The notes below the pieces were generated by a model. It was not told the DNA's origin. It did not search any database and worked only from the letters and a program-made list of their open reading frames with translations. Of a stretch of 64,000 nt of DNA, positions 35,217 to 44,757 are shown one piece after another. The stretch is from Microlunatus capsulatus. GTDB taxonomy: Bacteria; Actinomycetota; Actinomycetes; Propionibacteriales; Propionibacteriaceae. The position numbers and the translations under genes are program-made. How positions within the stretch are numbered: position 1 is the stretch's first letter; each line of letters begins with the position of its first letter. The stretch is from assembly GCF_017876495.1 (NCBI RefSeq), contig NZ_JAGIOB010000001.1, forward strand, positions 1,302,001-1,366,000. The letters are read 5' to 3'.

Positions 35217-36530
35217 TCAGGGCCGGCCCATCCCCCGGTAGGTCCAGCCGGCGGCGCGCCAGGCCCCGGCGTCGAGGACGTTGCGGCCGTCGAGCACCAG
35301 CTTCGCCGACACCAGCCCGCCCACGGCGACCGGGTCGAGGGCGCGGTACTCCGGCCACTCGGTGACGAGCACGACCGCGTCGGCCCCCCGCAGCGCGTCG
35401 AGGGTGTCGGTGGCGAAGCCCAGCTGGGGGTGCATCCGCAGCGAGTTGGGGATGGCGGCCGGGTCGGTCGCGACCACGTGCGCGCCCAGGCCGTTGAGGC
35501 GGACGGCGACGTCGAGCGCCGGGGAGTCGCGGACGTCGTCGGACTCGGGCTTGAAGGCCAGCCCCAGCACGGCGACCTTCTTCTGGTAGACCACCCCGCC
35601 CAGGGACTCGACGACCATGTCGACCATCTGCTGGCGCCGGCGCAGGTTGATCGCGTCGACCTCCTTGAGGAAGGCGGTCGACTCCCCCCGCCCCAGCTCC
35701 TCGGCCCGGGCCGCGAAGGCCCGGATGTCCTTGGGCAGGCAGCCACCGCCGAAGCCGATGCCGGCGTTGAGGAAGCGTCGCCCGATACGGGCGTCGTGGC
35801 CGATCGCGTCGGCGAGGGCGGTGACGTCGCCGCCGGCCGCGTCCGCGATCTCGGCCATCGCGTTGATGAAGGAGATCTTCGTGGCCAGGAAGGCGTTGGC
35901 GGCGACCTTGACCAGCTCGGCGGTCGCGAAGTCGGTGACGATCAGCGGGGTGTCCCGGCCGATCGCGTCGGCGTAGACCTCGTCGAGCAGCGCGCGGGCC
36001 TCCTCCCCCCGTCGACCGGGCGGCACGCCGTAGACCAGCCGGTCCGGGCTGATCGTGTCCTGCACCGCGAAGCCCTCGCGGAGGAACTCGGGGTTCCAGG
36101 CCAGGGTGGCGCCCGAGCCCGCCTCGTCCAGCCGGGCCTGCAGCCGGGCCGCGGTGCCGACCGGGACGGTCGACTTGCCGACGACGAGGTCGCCCGGCCG
36201 CAGGTGCGGCAGCAGGCCCTCGACGGCGGCGTCCACGTAGGTGAGGTCGGCCGCATTCTCGCCGCGGCGCTGCGGCGTGCCGACGGCGACGAAGTGCACC
36301 CGGGCTCCGCGGACGGCGGCGGCGTCGGTGGAGAACGCCAGCCGGCCCGACGCCGCGCCCGCGCGGAGCAGGTCCTCCAGGCCCGGCTCGAAGATCGGCG
36401 CGGACCCGGAGGCGAGGGCCTCGACCTTGGCGACGTCCACGTCCACGCCCACCACGTCGTGCCCCAGCTGGGCCATGGAGGCGGCGTGCACGGCCCCGAG
36501 GTAGCCGCAGCCGATGACGGAGATCTTCAC
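35217..36530 (-). CDS. ugd: UDP-glucose 6-dehydrogenase
   Basis: 437 residues, GTG start with GAAGGA upstream. Oxidises UDP-glucose to UDP-glucuronate with two NAD. VKISVIGCGYLGAVHAASMAQLGHDVVGVDVD opens the NAD domain (GxGYxG, first half of that segment), STVPVGTA follows, the central helix has AELVKVAANAFLATKISFINAMAEI (with Lys and Asn), and the catalytic Cys is in GFGGGCLPKD. The C-terminal UDP-binding domain has KVAVLGLAFKPESDDVRDSPAL. Product feeds glycan synthesis. Confidence 0.95.
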   Translation of the reverse strand: MKISVIGCGYLGAVHAASMAQLGHDVVGVDVDVAKVEALASGSAPIFEPGLEDLLRAGAASGRLAFSTDAAAVRGARVHFVAVGTPQRRGENAADLTYVDAAVEGLLPHLRPGDLVVGKSTVPVGTAARLQARLDEAGSGATLAWNPEFLREGFAVQDTISPDRLVYGVPPGRRGEEARALLDEVYADAIGRDTPLIVTDFATAELVKVAANAFLATKISFINAMAEIADAAGGDVTALADAIGHDARIGRRFLNAGIGFGGGCLPKDIRAFAARAEELGRGESTAFLKEVDAINLRRRQQMVDMVVESLGGVVYQKKVAVLGLAFKPESDDVRDSPALDVAVRLNGLGAHVVATDPAAIPNSLRMHPQLGFATDTLDALRGADAVVLVTEWPEYRALDPVAVGGLVSAKLVLDGRNVLDAGAWRAAGWTYRGMGRP

Positions 36531-36667
36531 GGGATCCTTCGGGGTGGTCCGACGAGCGGGAGCGGGAGCGGGATCGCGTGGCAGGGCCCTCGCACGCCCG
36601 GCGCGGCGGCCGGGACGGCACAAACTACCCGACGGCCCGGAGCGGCCGGTCCGGCCGCGGGCAGCCG

Positions 36668-38449
36668 TCAGCCCGGCCGGCGCCCCGTGACGGCCCACTC
36701 CCGGAGGCGGTCGATGCGCTCCTGCAGCTGCTCGGCGCTGGCGATCGCGGTGGGCGGACCGCCGCACTCGGTGCGCAGCTGGGCGTGCACGACGCCGTGC
36801 GGCAGGTCGGTGCGGTGGTGCCAGGCGGCGACCAGGCCGTTGAGCTCCTTGCGCAGCGCCCGCAGCTCCTCGTGGGTGCTGACGGTCGGCGCCGGCGCGG
36901 CGTCGCGGGGGCTGCGCGAGAGGTGGTTCGCCTGGTGGCGGCGGAGCAGGTCCTTCACCTGGTCGGGCTCCAGCAGGCCGGGGAGGCCGAGGTAGTCCGC
37001 CTCCTCGTCGCTGCCCGACTGGGTGGTGAGGCCGAAGTCGGCGCCGTCGAAGACGACCCGGTCGAAGTCGGCCTCGCTGCCCAGGGCGGTGAACTCCCCC
37101 TCCGGCAGGTCGCGCTCGCTCTCGGTCCGCTCGGCCTCCACCAGCAGGTCGGCCTCGTCGACCTCCTTCGGGGCCCGCAGGACGTGGTCGCGCTCCTTCT
37201 CCATCTCGGAGGCGAACAGCAGCAGGTTCGGCACGCTGGGCACGAAGACCGACGCCGACTCCCCCTTGCTGCGGGCGCGGACGAAGCGGCCGACGGCCTG
37301 GGCGAAGAACAGCGGTGTCGACGTCGACGTGGCGTAGACCCCGACGGCCAGCCGCGGCACGTCGACGCCCTCGGAGACCATCCGGACCGCCACCATCCAC
37401 CGGGCGTCGCCCTCGGCGAAGGTGGTGATCTTCTTGCTCGACTGCGGCTCGTCGCTGAGCACCAGCGTCGGCGCGCGGCCGGTGATGGCCTTGAGCAGCC
37501 CGGCGTAGGCCCGGGCCGCCGTCTGGTCGGTGGCGATGACGAGGCCGCCGGCGTCGGGGACGTGGGCCCGGATCTCGCTGAGCCGGGTGTCGGCGGCCTT
37601 GAGCACGGCCGGGATCCAGGAGCCCTGCGGGTCCAGGGCCGTGCGCAGGGCCTGGCTGGCGAGGTCCTTGGTGAGCGGGCCGCCCAGCCGGGCCGAGATC
37701 TCGTCGCCGGCGCTGGTCCGCCAGTGCAGGTCACCGGAGTAGGCCATGAAGAGCACGGGCCGGACGATGCCGTCGGCCAGCGCCTCGCCGTAGCCGTAGG
37801 CGTAGTCGGCCTTGGACCGCAGCACGCCGGCGCCGTCGGCCTCGTAGCGGACGAACGGGATGGGGTTGGTGTCGGAGCGGAACGGGGTGCCGGTGAGCAT
37901 CAGCCGGCGGGTGGCCGGCTCGAAGGCCTCGCGGACCGCCTCGCCCCAGCTGAGCGCGTCGCCCGCGTGGTGCACCTCGTCGAGGATGACGAGGGTCTTG
38001 AAGCCCTCGGTCCGGATCCGCAGGGCCAGCGGGTTCACCGCGACGCCGGCGTAGGTCAGGGCGATGCCCTGGTAGTCGCGGCTGGTCCGGCCCTGCTTGA
38101 CGCCGAAGTTCGGGTCGATGGCCAGGTTGATGCGGTGTGCGGCCTCGGCCCACTGGGTCTTCAGGTGCTCGGTCGGCGCGACGATGATGATGCGGTCGAT
38201 CTGGCGCCGGGCCAGCAGGTTCTGCGCCAGCGTGAGCGCGAACGAGGTCTTGCCGGCGCCGGGCGTGGCGACGGCCAGGAAGTCGCGGGGGGTCTCGTCG
38301 AAGTACCGCTGCAGCGCCGCCGCCTGCCAGGCCCGGAGGCTCTTGGCGGTGCCCCAGGCGGCCCGGGCGGGGAACGCGGGAGGCAGCCCGGAGGCGGCGA
38401 TGGCTGCGGCAGCACCCGCGGCGGACGCGGGGTCGGGCTGGGCAGACAT
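36668..38449 (-). CDS. SF2 DEAD/DEAH-box helicase
   Basis: 593 residues from ATG 38449. Superfamily 2 ATPase with Walker A ATPGAGKTSFAL (about residues 53-64), IIVAPTEHLKTQW (motif Ia), DEVHHAG (motif II, DEVH), LTGTPFR (motif III), VRMVSEGVDVPRL (motif V) and QAVGRFVRAR (motif VI). The C-terminal 170 residues are helical and acidic with no recognised domain. It resembles actinobacterial stand-alone helicases and the helicase part of restriction enzymes; no nuclease or methylase is adjacent. TAGACT lies 7 bases before the start. Confidence 0.88.
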   Translation of the reverse strand: MSAQPDPASAAGAAAAIAASGLPPAFPARAAWGTAKSLRAWQAAALQRYFDETPRDFLAVATPGAGKTSFALTLAQNLLARRQIDRIIIVAPTEHLKTQWAEAAHRINLAIDPNFGVKQGRTSRDYQGIALTYAGVAVNPLALRIRTEGFKTLVILDEVHHAGDALSWGEAVREAFEPATRRLMLTGTPFRSDTNPIPFVRYEADGAGVLRSKADYAYGYGEALADGIVRPVLFMAYSGDLHWRTSAGDEISARLGGPLTKDLASQALRTALDPQGSWIPAVLKAADTRLSEIRAHVPDAGGLVIATDQTAARAYAGLLKAITGRAPTLVLSDEPQSSKKITTFAEGDARWMVAVRMVSEGVDVPRLAVGVYATSTSTPLFFAQAVGRFVRARSKGESASVFVPSVPNLLLFASEMEKERDHVLRAPKEVDEADLLVEAERTESERDLPEGEFTALGSEADFDRVVFDGADFGLTTQSGSDEEADYLGLPGLLEPDQVKDLLRRHQANHLSRSPRDAAPAPTVSTHEELRALRKELNGLVAAWHHRTDLPHGVVHAQLRTECGGPPTAIASAEQLQERIDRLREWAVTGRRPG

Positions 38450-38456
38450 TCCCCAG

Positions 38457-38462
38457 AGTCTA
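38457..38462 (-). promoter_or_regulatory. -10 hexamer TAGACT, leaderless type
   Basis: On the minus strand TAGACT ends 7 bases before ATG 38449 of the helicase gene; no Shine-Dalgarno is present. Confidence 0.55.
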
Positions 38463-38511
38463 GGACCCCGGACCGGTCCGGACCGCACCCCGCGCGGGGG
38501 CCGGCGGGCTC

Positions 38512-39936
38512 TCAGCGGGGCGCGAACTCGTTGCGGACGACCCCGATCCGCAGGCTGGCCAGGGCGGCGAGCACCGCGATCACCATCATCGAGAGCAGCA
38601 GGACGCCGAAGGTCAGCGGCAGGTCGCCGCCGGGTCGCAGCGCGTTGAACAGCGAGCCGGCGATGCCGACGAAGACGCTGGAGCCGAGGGCGTCGAAGAG
38701 GTTCAGCGAGGAGGCGTTGCGGCCCTGCTCGGCCTCCGACGACAGGGTCATCACCGCCAGCGAGGTGCTGGAGACCGAGAGGCCCATGCCGAAGCCGGCG
38801 AAGACCCAGCCGACGCCGGCGAGCCAGAACGGCACGCCCGGCAGGAAGGCCAGGGTGCCGACCGAGGCGAGGCCCAGCGCGACCGAGCAGCAGCCGACGG
38901 TGATGAGCCGGTCGCGGCGCAGCCGCAGCCAGGGCCGGGACTGGATCCAGGAGCCGGTCGTCCAGCCGACGGCACCCACGGTGAGGGTGGCCCCGGCCAG
39001 GACCAGGGCGACGCCGCGCTGCTCGACGAGCATCAGCGGGATGAAGGCCTCGCCGCCGAAGAAGGCGCCGGGCAGCAGGCCGCGGACCACGATGACCGGG
39101 GAGATCCCCCGACGGAAGCGCAGGAAGCCGGGCGGCATCAGCCGGGGCAGGCCCACCGCCAGCCCGGCGAGGCCGGCGACGAGCAGCACGAGCGCGACGA
39201 CGTCGAGCCGCTGCCCGGCCAGCTGCAGCGCGGCCGCGGCGAGCGAGACGACGACGGCCGCCCAGATCGGCGCGGGTGGCCGGGCCCCCGGTTCCGGCTC
39301 GCTGGGCACGAAGGAGCGCATCAGCCGGAGCATCGTCGGCAGCACGAGGGCGCCGCCGAGGGCGACCAGCGGCAGGACGGCGAAGAACACCCAGTGCCAG
39401 CTGAGCCGGTGGGTCAGCCAGGCCGAGACGGGCGGGCCGACGAAGGCCGGCAGCACCCAGGCGGTGGAGATGTAGCTGAACATCCGCGGCCGGTCCTGCG
39501 GCGCGAACACCTGGGCGACGCAGACGAAGATCGAGACGTTGAGGACGCCACCGCCGAGCCCCTGCACGAAGCGGCCGGCGATGAGCTGGCCCATCGTCGT
39601 GGCGGAGCCGGCCAGCACCAGGCCGAGGGCGAAGACGACGATGCCCACCAGCAGCGGCCGGGCCGGGCCGATCCGGTCCCCCAGGCGGCCGCCGACCACG
39701 GTGGAGAACAGCATCCCGATGACGAAGACCGAGAAGGACCAGGCGTAGTAGGCGAAGCCGTCGAGGTCGCGGGCAGCGACCGGCATCGCGGTGGCCACGG
39801 CGATGGACTCGAAGGCGACGGCGACGATGGTCGCGCAGACCCCGACGACGAGCCGGCGCTGGGACACCGGAGGTGCGGGCGGGGCTCCCGGGGACGTCGG
39901 TCCGGCGTCGGTGCCCTGGGTGCCGGGGGTGCTCAC
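38512..39936 (-). CDS. MFS drug-exporter-like transporter
   Basis: 474 residues from GTG 39936; TGGACT lies 6 bases upstream. A longer open frame to 39981 would run into the promoter of the divergent DUF3039 gene. Twelve to fourteen membrane helices; helix 1 ATIVAVAFESIAVATAMPVAARDL and the A motif GGRLGDRIGPARPLL after helix 2, then GRFVQGLGGGVLNV, are typical of DHA-type proton antiporters. The substrate is unknown. Confidence 0.87.
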   Translation of the reverse strand: MSTPGTQGTDAGPTSPGAPPAPPVSQRRLVVGVCATIVAVAFESIAVATAMPVAARDLDGFAYYAWSFSVFVIGMLFSTVVGGRLGDRIGPARPLLVGIVVFALGLVLAGSATTMGQLIAGRFVQGLGGGVLNVSIFVCVAQVFAPQDRPRMFSYISTAWVLPAFVGPPVSAWLTHRLSWHWVFFAVLPLVALGGALVLPTMLRLMRSFVPSEPEPGARPPAPIWAAVVVSLAAAALQLAGQRLDVVALVLLVAGLAGLAVGLPRLMPPGFLRFRRGISPVIVVRGLLPGAFFGGEAFIPLMLVEQRGVALVLAGATLTVGAVGWTTGSWIQSRPWLRLRRDRLITVGCCSVALGLASVGTLAFLPGVPFWLAGVGWVFAGFGMGLSVSSTSLAVMTLSSEAEQGRNASSLNLFDALGSSVFVGIAGSLFNALRPGGDLPLTFGVLLLSMMVIAVLAALASLRIGVVRNEFAPR

Positions 39937-39998
39937 CGGCCCAGTCCACCACCCCCGCACCAGCCCGGCAGAATCCTCCACCCCGTGGCCGTGCTGTC

Positions 39999-40004
39999 TA
40001 CACT
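39999..40004 (+). promoter_or_regulatory. -10 hexamer TACACT, leaderless type
   Basis: TACACT ends 6 bases before GTG 40011 of the DUF3039 gene; no Shine-Dalgarno is present. Confidence 0.55.
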
Positions 40005-40010
40005 GACCGC

Positions 40011-40283
40011 GTGAGCCAGCAGCTGAGCCCGGGAGCCGAGACGATCGTCGACGAGCGCGTCGCCGAGCGTGAAGACCTGCGTCTCGAGGAGGGTGACCAC
40101 GAGCGCTTCTCGCACTACGTGCCCAAGGAGAAGCTCACCGAGGCCATGGTGCTGGGCACCCCCGTCGTCGCGCTCTGCGGCAAGGTGTGGGTCCCCAGCC
40201 GCGACCCCGAGCGCTTCCCCGTCTGCCCCGAGTGCCAGGAGATCTGGGCCGGGATGTCCGAGGGCGGGGACGACGAGGACTGA
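40011..40283 (+). CDS. DUF3039 family protein (small Cys-containing)
   Basis: 90 residues, GTG start. Acidic N-terminus, then the family core RFSHYVPKEKLTEAMVLGTPVVALCGKVWVPSRDPERFPVCPECQEIWAGM (in parts: HYVPKEKL, ALCGKVW, FPVCPECQEIW), giving three Cys for a probable zinc site. Widespread actinobacterial protein of unknown function. Divergent from the MFS gene with about 75 bases between starts. Confidence 0.88.
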   Translation: MSQQLSPGAETIVDERVAEREDLRLEEGDHERFSHYVPKEKLTEAMVLGTPVVALCGKVWVPSRDPERFPVCPECQEIWAGMSEGGDDED

Positions 40284-40374
40284 GCTCCTCCACAGGGGCC
40301 TGACCCGCTCGGGTCTCCTGCACAGGCGACCCTCGGGGCGTCCTGCCGCCCGCTGACGTCCGGATCCTCCCGGT

Positions 40375-41262
40375 GTGGACGAGGCGGAGCTCGGGCGGGC
40401 GCTGGTCGCGGGCGGCGGGGTCCTCCGTCGTCAGGAGCTGGCCGAGCACCGCGCTGCCCTGGACTGGCAGCTGCGGTCGGGGCGGCTGGTGCCCCTGCTC
40501 CCCGGCACCTACGCGCTCGCGGAGCAGGCCGGTGAGCCGGCCGTCCGCCTCCGCGCCGTCTGCGTCACCCACCCGGACGCGGTGCTCGTCGGAGGCGCGG
40601 CCGCGCGCCTGGGTTTCTGGCCCACCGCCCCGCTGCCCGTGGTGGAGGCCGCGCTGCCGGTCGGCCTGCGGCCCCAGCCCGGGTACCGCTGGCAGCGCCG
40701 CCGCATCCCGCCGGAGCTCGTCGTCGAGCGGGGCGGGCTGCGCTGGACCGACCCGGCGCTGACGGCGGTCGAGCTCGCGACGGAGGCGTGCGCCGAGGCG
40801 GTGGACCTCGCCCTGCGGACCCGGTCGGCCACGCTGGCCGGGATGCACGAGGCGCTCCGGCTGACCCGGCACCGCGCGGGCAACGCGGAGCGCGCCCGGG
40901 TGCTGCTCGACTCCCGCGACGAGCCCTGGTCGGAGGCGGAACGTCGCGCGCACCGGCTCCTGCGGGCGGCCGGCGTGACGGGGTGGCGGTCCAACCTCCC
41001 CGTCGTCGTCTCCGGGCGGACCTACTACCTGGACATCGCCTTCCGCGGCGCCCGGCTCGCCGTCGAGATCGACGGCCGGCTGCACGAGGACGACGACTCG
41101 CTCTTCGAGTCCGACCGCTGGCGGCAGAACGCGCTCGTGCGCGCCGGCTGGCGCGTGCTCCGCTTCACCTGGGCGATGCTGCGCGACCACCCCGAGGAGT
41201 TCGTGCAGGAGGTCCGCGCCGCCCTGGTTCTGCAGACGCAGTGGCGCACCGGACGGCTCTGA
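40375..41262 (+). CDS. AbiEi-like N-terminal domain fused to DUF559 (Vsr-like fold)
   Basis: 295 residues, GTG start. N-terminal winged-helix-like region (GGGVLRRQELAEHRAALDWQLRSGRLVPLLPGTYAL, in parts about residues 13-46) resembles AbiEi antitoxin domains; the C-terminal part (about 175-290) is DUF559, a Vsr/restriction-endonuclease-like fold: YYLDIAFRGARLAVEIDGRLHE (Asp and Glu of a nuclease-like centre), RWRQNALVRAGWRVLRFTW. Many actinobacteria carry several such proteins without an AbiEii toxin partner, and none is next to it here. Function unknown. Confidence 0.8.
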   Translation: MDEAELGRALVAGGGVLRRQELAEHRAALDWQLRSGRLVPLLPGTYALAEQAGEPAVRLRAVCVTHPDAVLVGGAAARLGFWPTAPLPVVEAALPVGLRPQPGYRWQRRRIPPELVVERGGLRWTDPALTAVELATEACAEAVDLALRTRSATLAGMHEALRLTRHRAGNAERARVLLDSRDEPWSEAERRAHRLLRAAGVTGWRSNLPVVVSGRTYYLDIAFRGARLAVEIDGRLHEDDDSLFESDRWRQNALVRAGWRVLRFTWAMLRDHPEEFVQEVRAALVLQTQWRTGRL

Positions 41263-41278
41263 GGCCGTCCTGACGTCA

Positions 41279-42166
41279 CTACGTCTGCAGATCCAGGGGG
41301 GCCATGTCCACCGAGACCTTCATCGTCGAGGACTTCGACTCGGTGAAGATGACGCCCTTGACCGGCAGGACGTCGCCGTAGTCGCGGCCGTAGGCCACCG
41401 TGGCGTGGGACTCGTCGATCACCTTGGCGTTGGTCGGGTCGAGGTAGAGCCAGCCGCCGCCCGGCACCCAGCAGCCCACCCAGGCGTGGCTGGCGTCGGC
41501 GCCCACCAGCCGGGGCTTCCCCGGCGGCGGACGGGTGGCCAGGTAGCCGCTGACGTAGCGGCCGGCCAGCCCCAGCGAGCGGAGGCCGGACAGCATGACG
41601 TGGGAGAAGTCCTGGCAGACGCCGGTCCGGCGCTCCAGCAGGGTGCTCACCGTCGTGCCCACCGAGGTGGAGCCGAACTTGTAGGTGAAGTCGTCGTGCA
41701 CGCGGTGCATGAGCTCGACCGCGGCCTCCCCCAGCGGCCGGCCCGGGGTGAACGACTGCCGGGTGTACTCCTCGACGCCGGGCGGCACCTCGACGTAGGG
41801 CGAGGGGAAGGTGAAGTCGGTGGCCGACCAGGCGTCCGGCTGCTCGGGCCGGACGGCGGGCCGGGCCTGCTCCCAGGGCACGGCGAGGTGCTCCTCGTCC
41901 GGGCGCCCGACGCCCACCTCGACGTGGCTGACGGCGGTGACCACGAGCTCGCGGTGCGGCTGCGTCACGTGGAAGTAGGACTTCGCGTTGCCGTAGAGGT
42001 CGTCGTGGACGAACAGGTCGTCCGCCCCGGGCGCGACCGTGATCTCGTGGCTGAGGCAGCGCTGCCAGCCGAGGTCGCGCGGGCGCAGGTGGAACTGGCC
42101 GTAGCTGGCGGTGACGTCGGCCTCGTAGGTGTAGGTGGTGCTGTGCTGGATCCGGTAGGTCCTCAC
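41279..42166 (-). CDS. Transglutaminase family protein (operon gene 3)
   Basis: 295 residues, GTG start overlapping the stop of the ATP-grasp gene by 4 bases. An N-terminal transglutaminase-N beta domain (YRIQHSTTYTYEADVTASYGQFHLRPR at the start) is followed by a papain-like core with the full triad Cys184 (GVCQDFSHV), His227 (GADASHAWV) and Asp243 (LYLDPTN). These bacterial proteins act as cysteine peptidases or transferases rather than classical transglutaminases. No signal peptide, so cytoplasmic. It ends convergently with the DUF559 gene, 16 bases apart. Confidence 0.9.
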   Translation of the reverse strand: MRTYRIQHSTTYTYEADVTASYGQFHLRPRDLGWQRCLSHEITVAPGADDLFVHDDLYGNAKSYFHVTQPHRELVVTAVSHVEVGVGRPDEEHLAVPWEQARPAVRPEQPDAWSATDFTFPSPYVEVPPGVEEYTRQSFTPGRPLGEAAVELMHRVHDDFTYKFGSTSVGTTVSTLLERRTGVCQDFSHVMLSGLRSLGLAGRYVSGYLATRPPPGKPRLVGADASHAWVGCWVPGGGWLYLDPTNAKVIDESHATVAYGRDYGDVLPVKGVIFTESKSSTMKVSVDMAPLDLQT

Positions 42167-44757
42167 GGGGTCCCTCCCCAGCTCGAGGTGTCCGAGAGCG
42201 GCTGCTGGGTGGGCGGCTGCTGCTGGTACTGGGTGCGGACGGCGTCGGAGAGGTCGCGGAGCTGGTCGTGCAGCTCGGCGAGGAACCGCTCCAGGCCCGG
42301 CCGGCGGTCGCCGTCGGCGGCGACGAGGGCGTCCGGGTCGGCCGTCCGGACCGTCTCGACGAGCGTCTCCAGCAGCCGCAGCGGCCGGGCGGTCGGCGAG
42401 GTGGTCGGCAGCGCCTGCAGGTCGGCGAGCACCCGGGCCAGCTGGTAGGCCACCGAGCGCGGGTTGTGCTGGTCGACGACCAGCAGCTCGACCAGGGCCT
42501 CGGGCCCGGAGCGCCCGCGGTAGCGCCGCCGGTAGGTGACGATCGACTCCGAGGCCGTCAGCACCGCCTCGGCCACCATCCGGTCGGTGTCGGCTGCGCG
42601 CTCGCGCACCACCGTCACCCGCAGCAGGGCGACGACCTGCAGCGCCCGCTCGATCCCGCGGCCGGCGTCGAGCATGAACCAGCCCGGGTCGCGGACCATG
42701 TTCTCGCTGATGATGCCGGCCAGGGCCAGCAGCCCCGACAGCACCCGCTCGCTGACGTCGACCAGCTGCAGCCCCTGGTCGTGGGGGTTGGCGGCGAGGG
42801 CGGCCAGCGCCCGGTCCACCTCCGCGAGCACCATCCAGACGTCCTCGGACAGCTGGTCGCGGACGCCCTGGGCCGCCATCGACAACGAGGCCAGCGCCTG
42901 GGCCGCCGTCCCGGAGCGGTGCCGGTCCAGCAGCATCGCCCGCAGCTCGGGCATCAGCTCGGCCCGGCCGAGGAACCCCGGGTAGGCCGTGCTGACGTGG
43001 GTGACGGCCTGCAGCAGCACCTCGAGCGCCCGCCCGTGGGTGGTGTCGAGGTCGGTCTCGATGGCCAGGGTCCGGGTGGCCAGCACCAGGCGGAGCAGGT
43101 CCTCCGCGCGCTCGGCGTAGCGGCCGAACCAGAAGAGGTCGCTGAGCACGCGCGGCACCATCGCGGCCGGCGCGCTCGGGTGCCGGGTGTGCGGGACGGC
43201 CCGGCGCGGCACGACCACGCGGCTGGCCACGACGGGCTCGCTGCTGACCACCCACACGTCCTTGGCCAGCCCGCCGTCGGGCGCGGTGACCAGCGGGCCG
43301 TGCCGGTCGCCGGCCTGGTCGGCCACCCGGGCCAGGCCGCCGAGCATCGGGGTGTAGGAGGTCCCGCTGCGGACGACGAAGGAGCGCAGCACGACGTCGC
43401 GCGGCACCAGCCGCTCGGCCACCGTCGTCGGCGCCGAGGACAGCGGCAGCACCTCCTGGCCGACGAAGCGGTGCGGGGCGGCGTCGATCCGGGCCCGCAG
43501 CGTCTCGCGCTGCGCGGCGGTGAGCGCGGAGCCGAGGACGCTGCGGCCGGCGTCGCGGGTGATCGGGCGGACGACGAGCTCGTCGAGGTGCGCCAGCACG
43601 TGGGAACGGCCGGCCGGGTCGCCGCACCACCAGGTGTCGACCGAGGGCAGCCGCAGCGGCTGCCCCAGCAGCCGCTCGCTGAGCCGGGGCAGGAAGGGCA
43701 GCAGCGCCGGGTTCTCGAGGATCCCAGAGCCGAGGGTGTTGACGACGCTGACGCTGCCCTGCCGCACGCACTCCAGCAGTCCGCTGACGCCGAGCCGCGA
43801 GCCCGGGCGCAGCTCCAGCGGGTCGGTCCACACCGAGTCGACGCGGCGCAGGATGACGTCGACCTGCTCGCGCCGGCCCAGGCCGCGCAGCCAGACCCGG
43901 CCGTCGCGGACGGTGAGGTCGCTGCCCTCGACCAGCGGGAAGCCGAGCAGGGAGGCGACGAAGGCCTGGTCGAAGGCGGTCTCGCTGTGCGGTCCCGGGC
44001 TCAGCACGACGACGCGCGGGTCCTCCACCGTCGGCGGGGCCGACTCGACCAGCGCGGTCCGCATCGCCTGGAAGAACGGCGTCAGCCGGTGCAGGTTCGC
44101 CGCGTGGTACAGCTCGGGCATCACCCGGGAGACGACCCGGCGGTTCTGCATGGCGAAGCCGGCCCCGGACGGCGCCTGCGTGCGGTCGGCGAGGACCTTC
44201 CAGTCCCCCGCGGCGTCACGGCCGAGGTCGGCGGCGGTGAGGAACAGCCGCTGGCTCTCCAGCGCCTCGGTCCCGACCACGGGCCGGAGGTACTCGCTGT
44301 GGTCGAGGACGGCGGCGGCCGGGATGTCGCCGGAGGCGAGCAGCCGCTGCGGGCCGTAGAGGTCGGCCAGCACCGCGTCGAGCAGCTCGGCGCGCTGGAC
44401 GACGCCGGCCTCCAGCACCGCCCACTCGCGGTCGTCGAGCACCAGCGGCACCGGGTCCAGGCGCCAGGGCCGCGGCTGGGCCAGCGCCGTCGCCGCGACG
44501 GGGGCCGGGTCGTCCACCACCGACACCGCCGACCCCGGGCTGGGGGTGTAGGTGACGTTGTCGTCCTCGAGCAGCCGGGCCACCTCGCGCTGGGCGTGGG
44601 CCAGGTCGCCATCGACGAAGCGGTCCAGCCCCTCGAGCAGCCCGCGCCACCCGCGGCGCGGGGTGCCGTCGGGCGCTGCGAGCTCGTCGAAGCCGGGCTC
44701 GGGGGTCAGCACATCGCCCTGCCCCGCGGTGGCGAGGTAGCGGCCGAGCACGGTCAC
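42163..44757 (-). CDS. Circularly permuted ATP-grasp fused to an alpha-E domain (operon gene 2)
   Basis: 864 residues, GTG start overlapping the upstream stop by 4 bases. Residues about 1-480 form a circularly permuted ATP-grasp (YTPSPGSAVSVVDDP, YHAANLHRLTPFFQAMR, VVVLSPGPHSETAFDQAF, WRLDPVPLVL, TDPLELRPGSRLGVSGLLE, GSGILENPALLPFLP), predicted to join a carboxylate and an amine using ATP. Residues about 530-830 form the alpha-E helical domain (RVLSDLFWFGRYAERAEDLLRL signature, ISENMVRDPGWFMLDAGRGIERALQ). In many genomes these are two genes; here they are one. Pro/Gln-rich tail. Confidence 0.88.
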   Translation of the reverse strand: MTVLGRYLATAGQGDVLTPEPGFDELAAPDGTPRRGWRGLLEGLDRFVDGDLAHAQREVARLLEDDNVTYTPSPGSAVSVVDDPAPVAATALAQPRPWRLDPVPLVLDDREWAVLEAGVVQRAELLDAVLADLYGPQRLLASGDIPAAAVLDHSEYLRPVVGTEALESQRLFLTAADLGRDAAGDWKVLADRTQAPSGAGFAMQNRRVVSRVMPELYHAANLHRLTPFFQAMRTALVESAPPTVEDPRVVVLSPGPHSETAFDQAFVASLLGFPLVEGSDLTVRDGRVWLRGLGRREQVDVILRRVDSVWTDPLELRPGSRLGVSGLLECVRQGSVSVVNTLGSGILENPALLPFLPRLSERLLGQPLRLPSVDTWWCGDPAGRSHVLAHLDELVVRPITRDAGRSVLGSALTAAQRETLRARIDAAPHRFVGQEVLPLSSAPTTVAERLVPRDVVLRSFVVRSGTSYTPMLGGLARVADQAGDRHGPLVTAPDGGLAKDVWVVSSEPVVASRVVVPRRAVPHTRHPSAPAAMVPRVLSDLFWFGRYAERAEDLLRLVLATRTLAIETDLDTTHGRALEVLLQAVTHVSTAYPGFLGRAELMPELRAMLLDRHRSGTAAQALASLSMAAQGVRDQLSEDVWMVLAEVDRALAALAANPHDQGLQLVDVSERVLSGLLALAGIISENMVRDPGWFMLDAGRGIERALQVVALLRVTVVRERAADTDRMVAEAVLTASESIVTYRRRYRGRSGPEALVELLVVDQHNPRSVAYQLARVLADLQALPTTSPTARPLRLLETLVETVRTADPDALVAADGDRRPGLERFLAELHDQLRDLSDAVRTQYQQQPPTQQPLSDTSSWGGTP

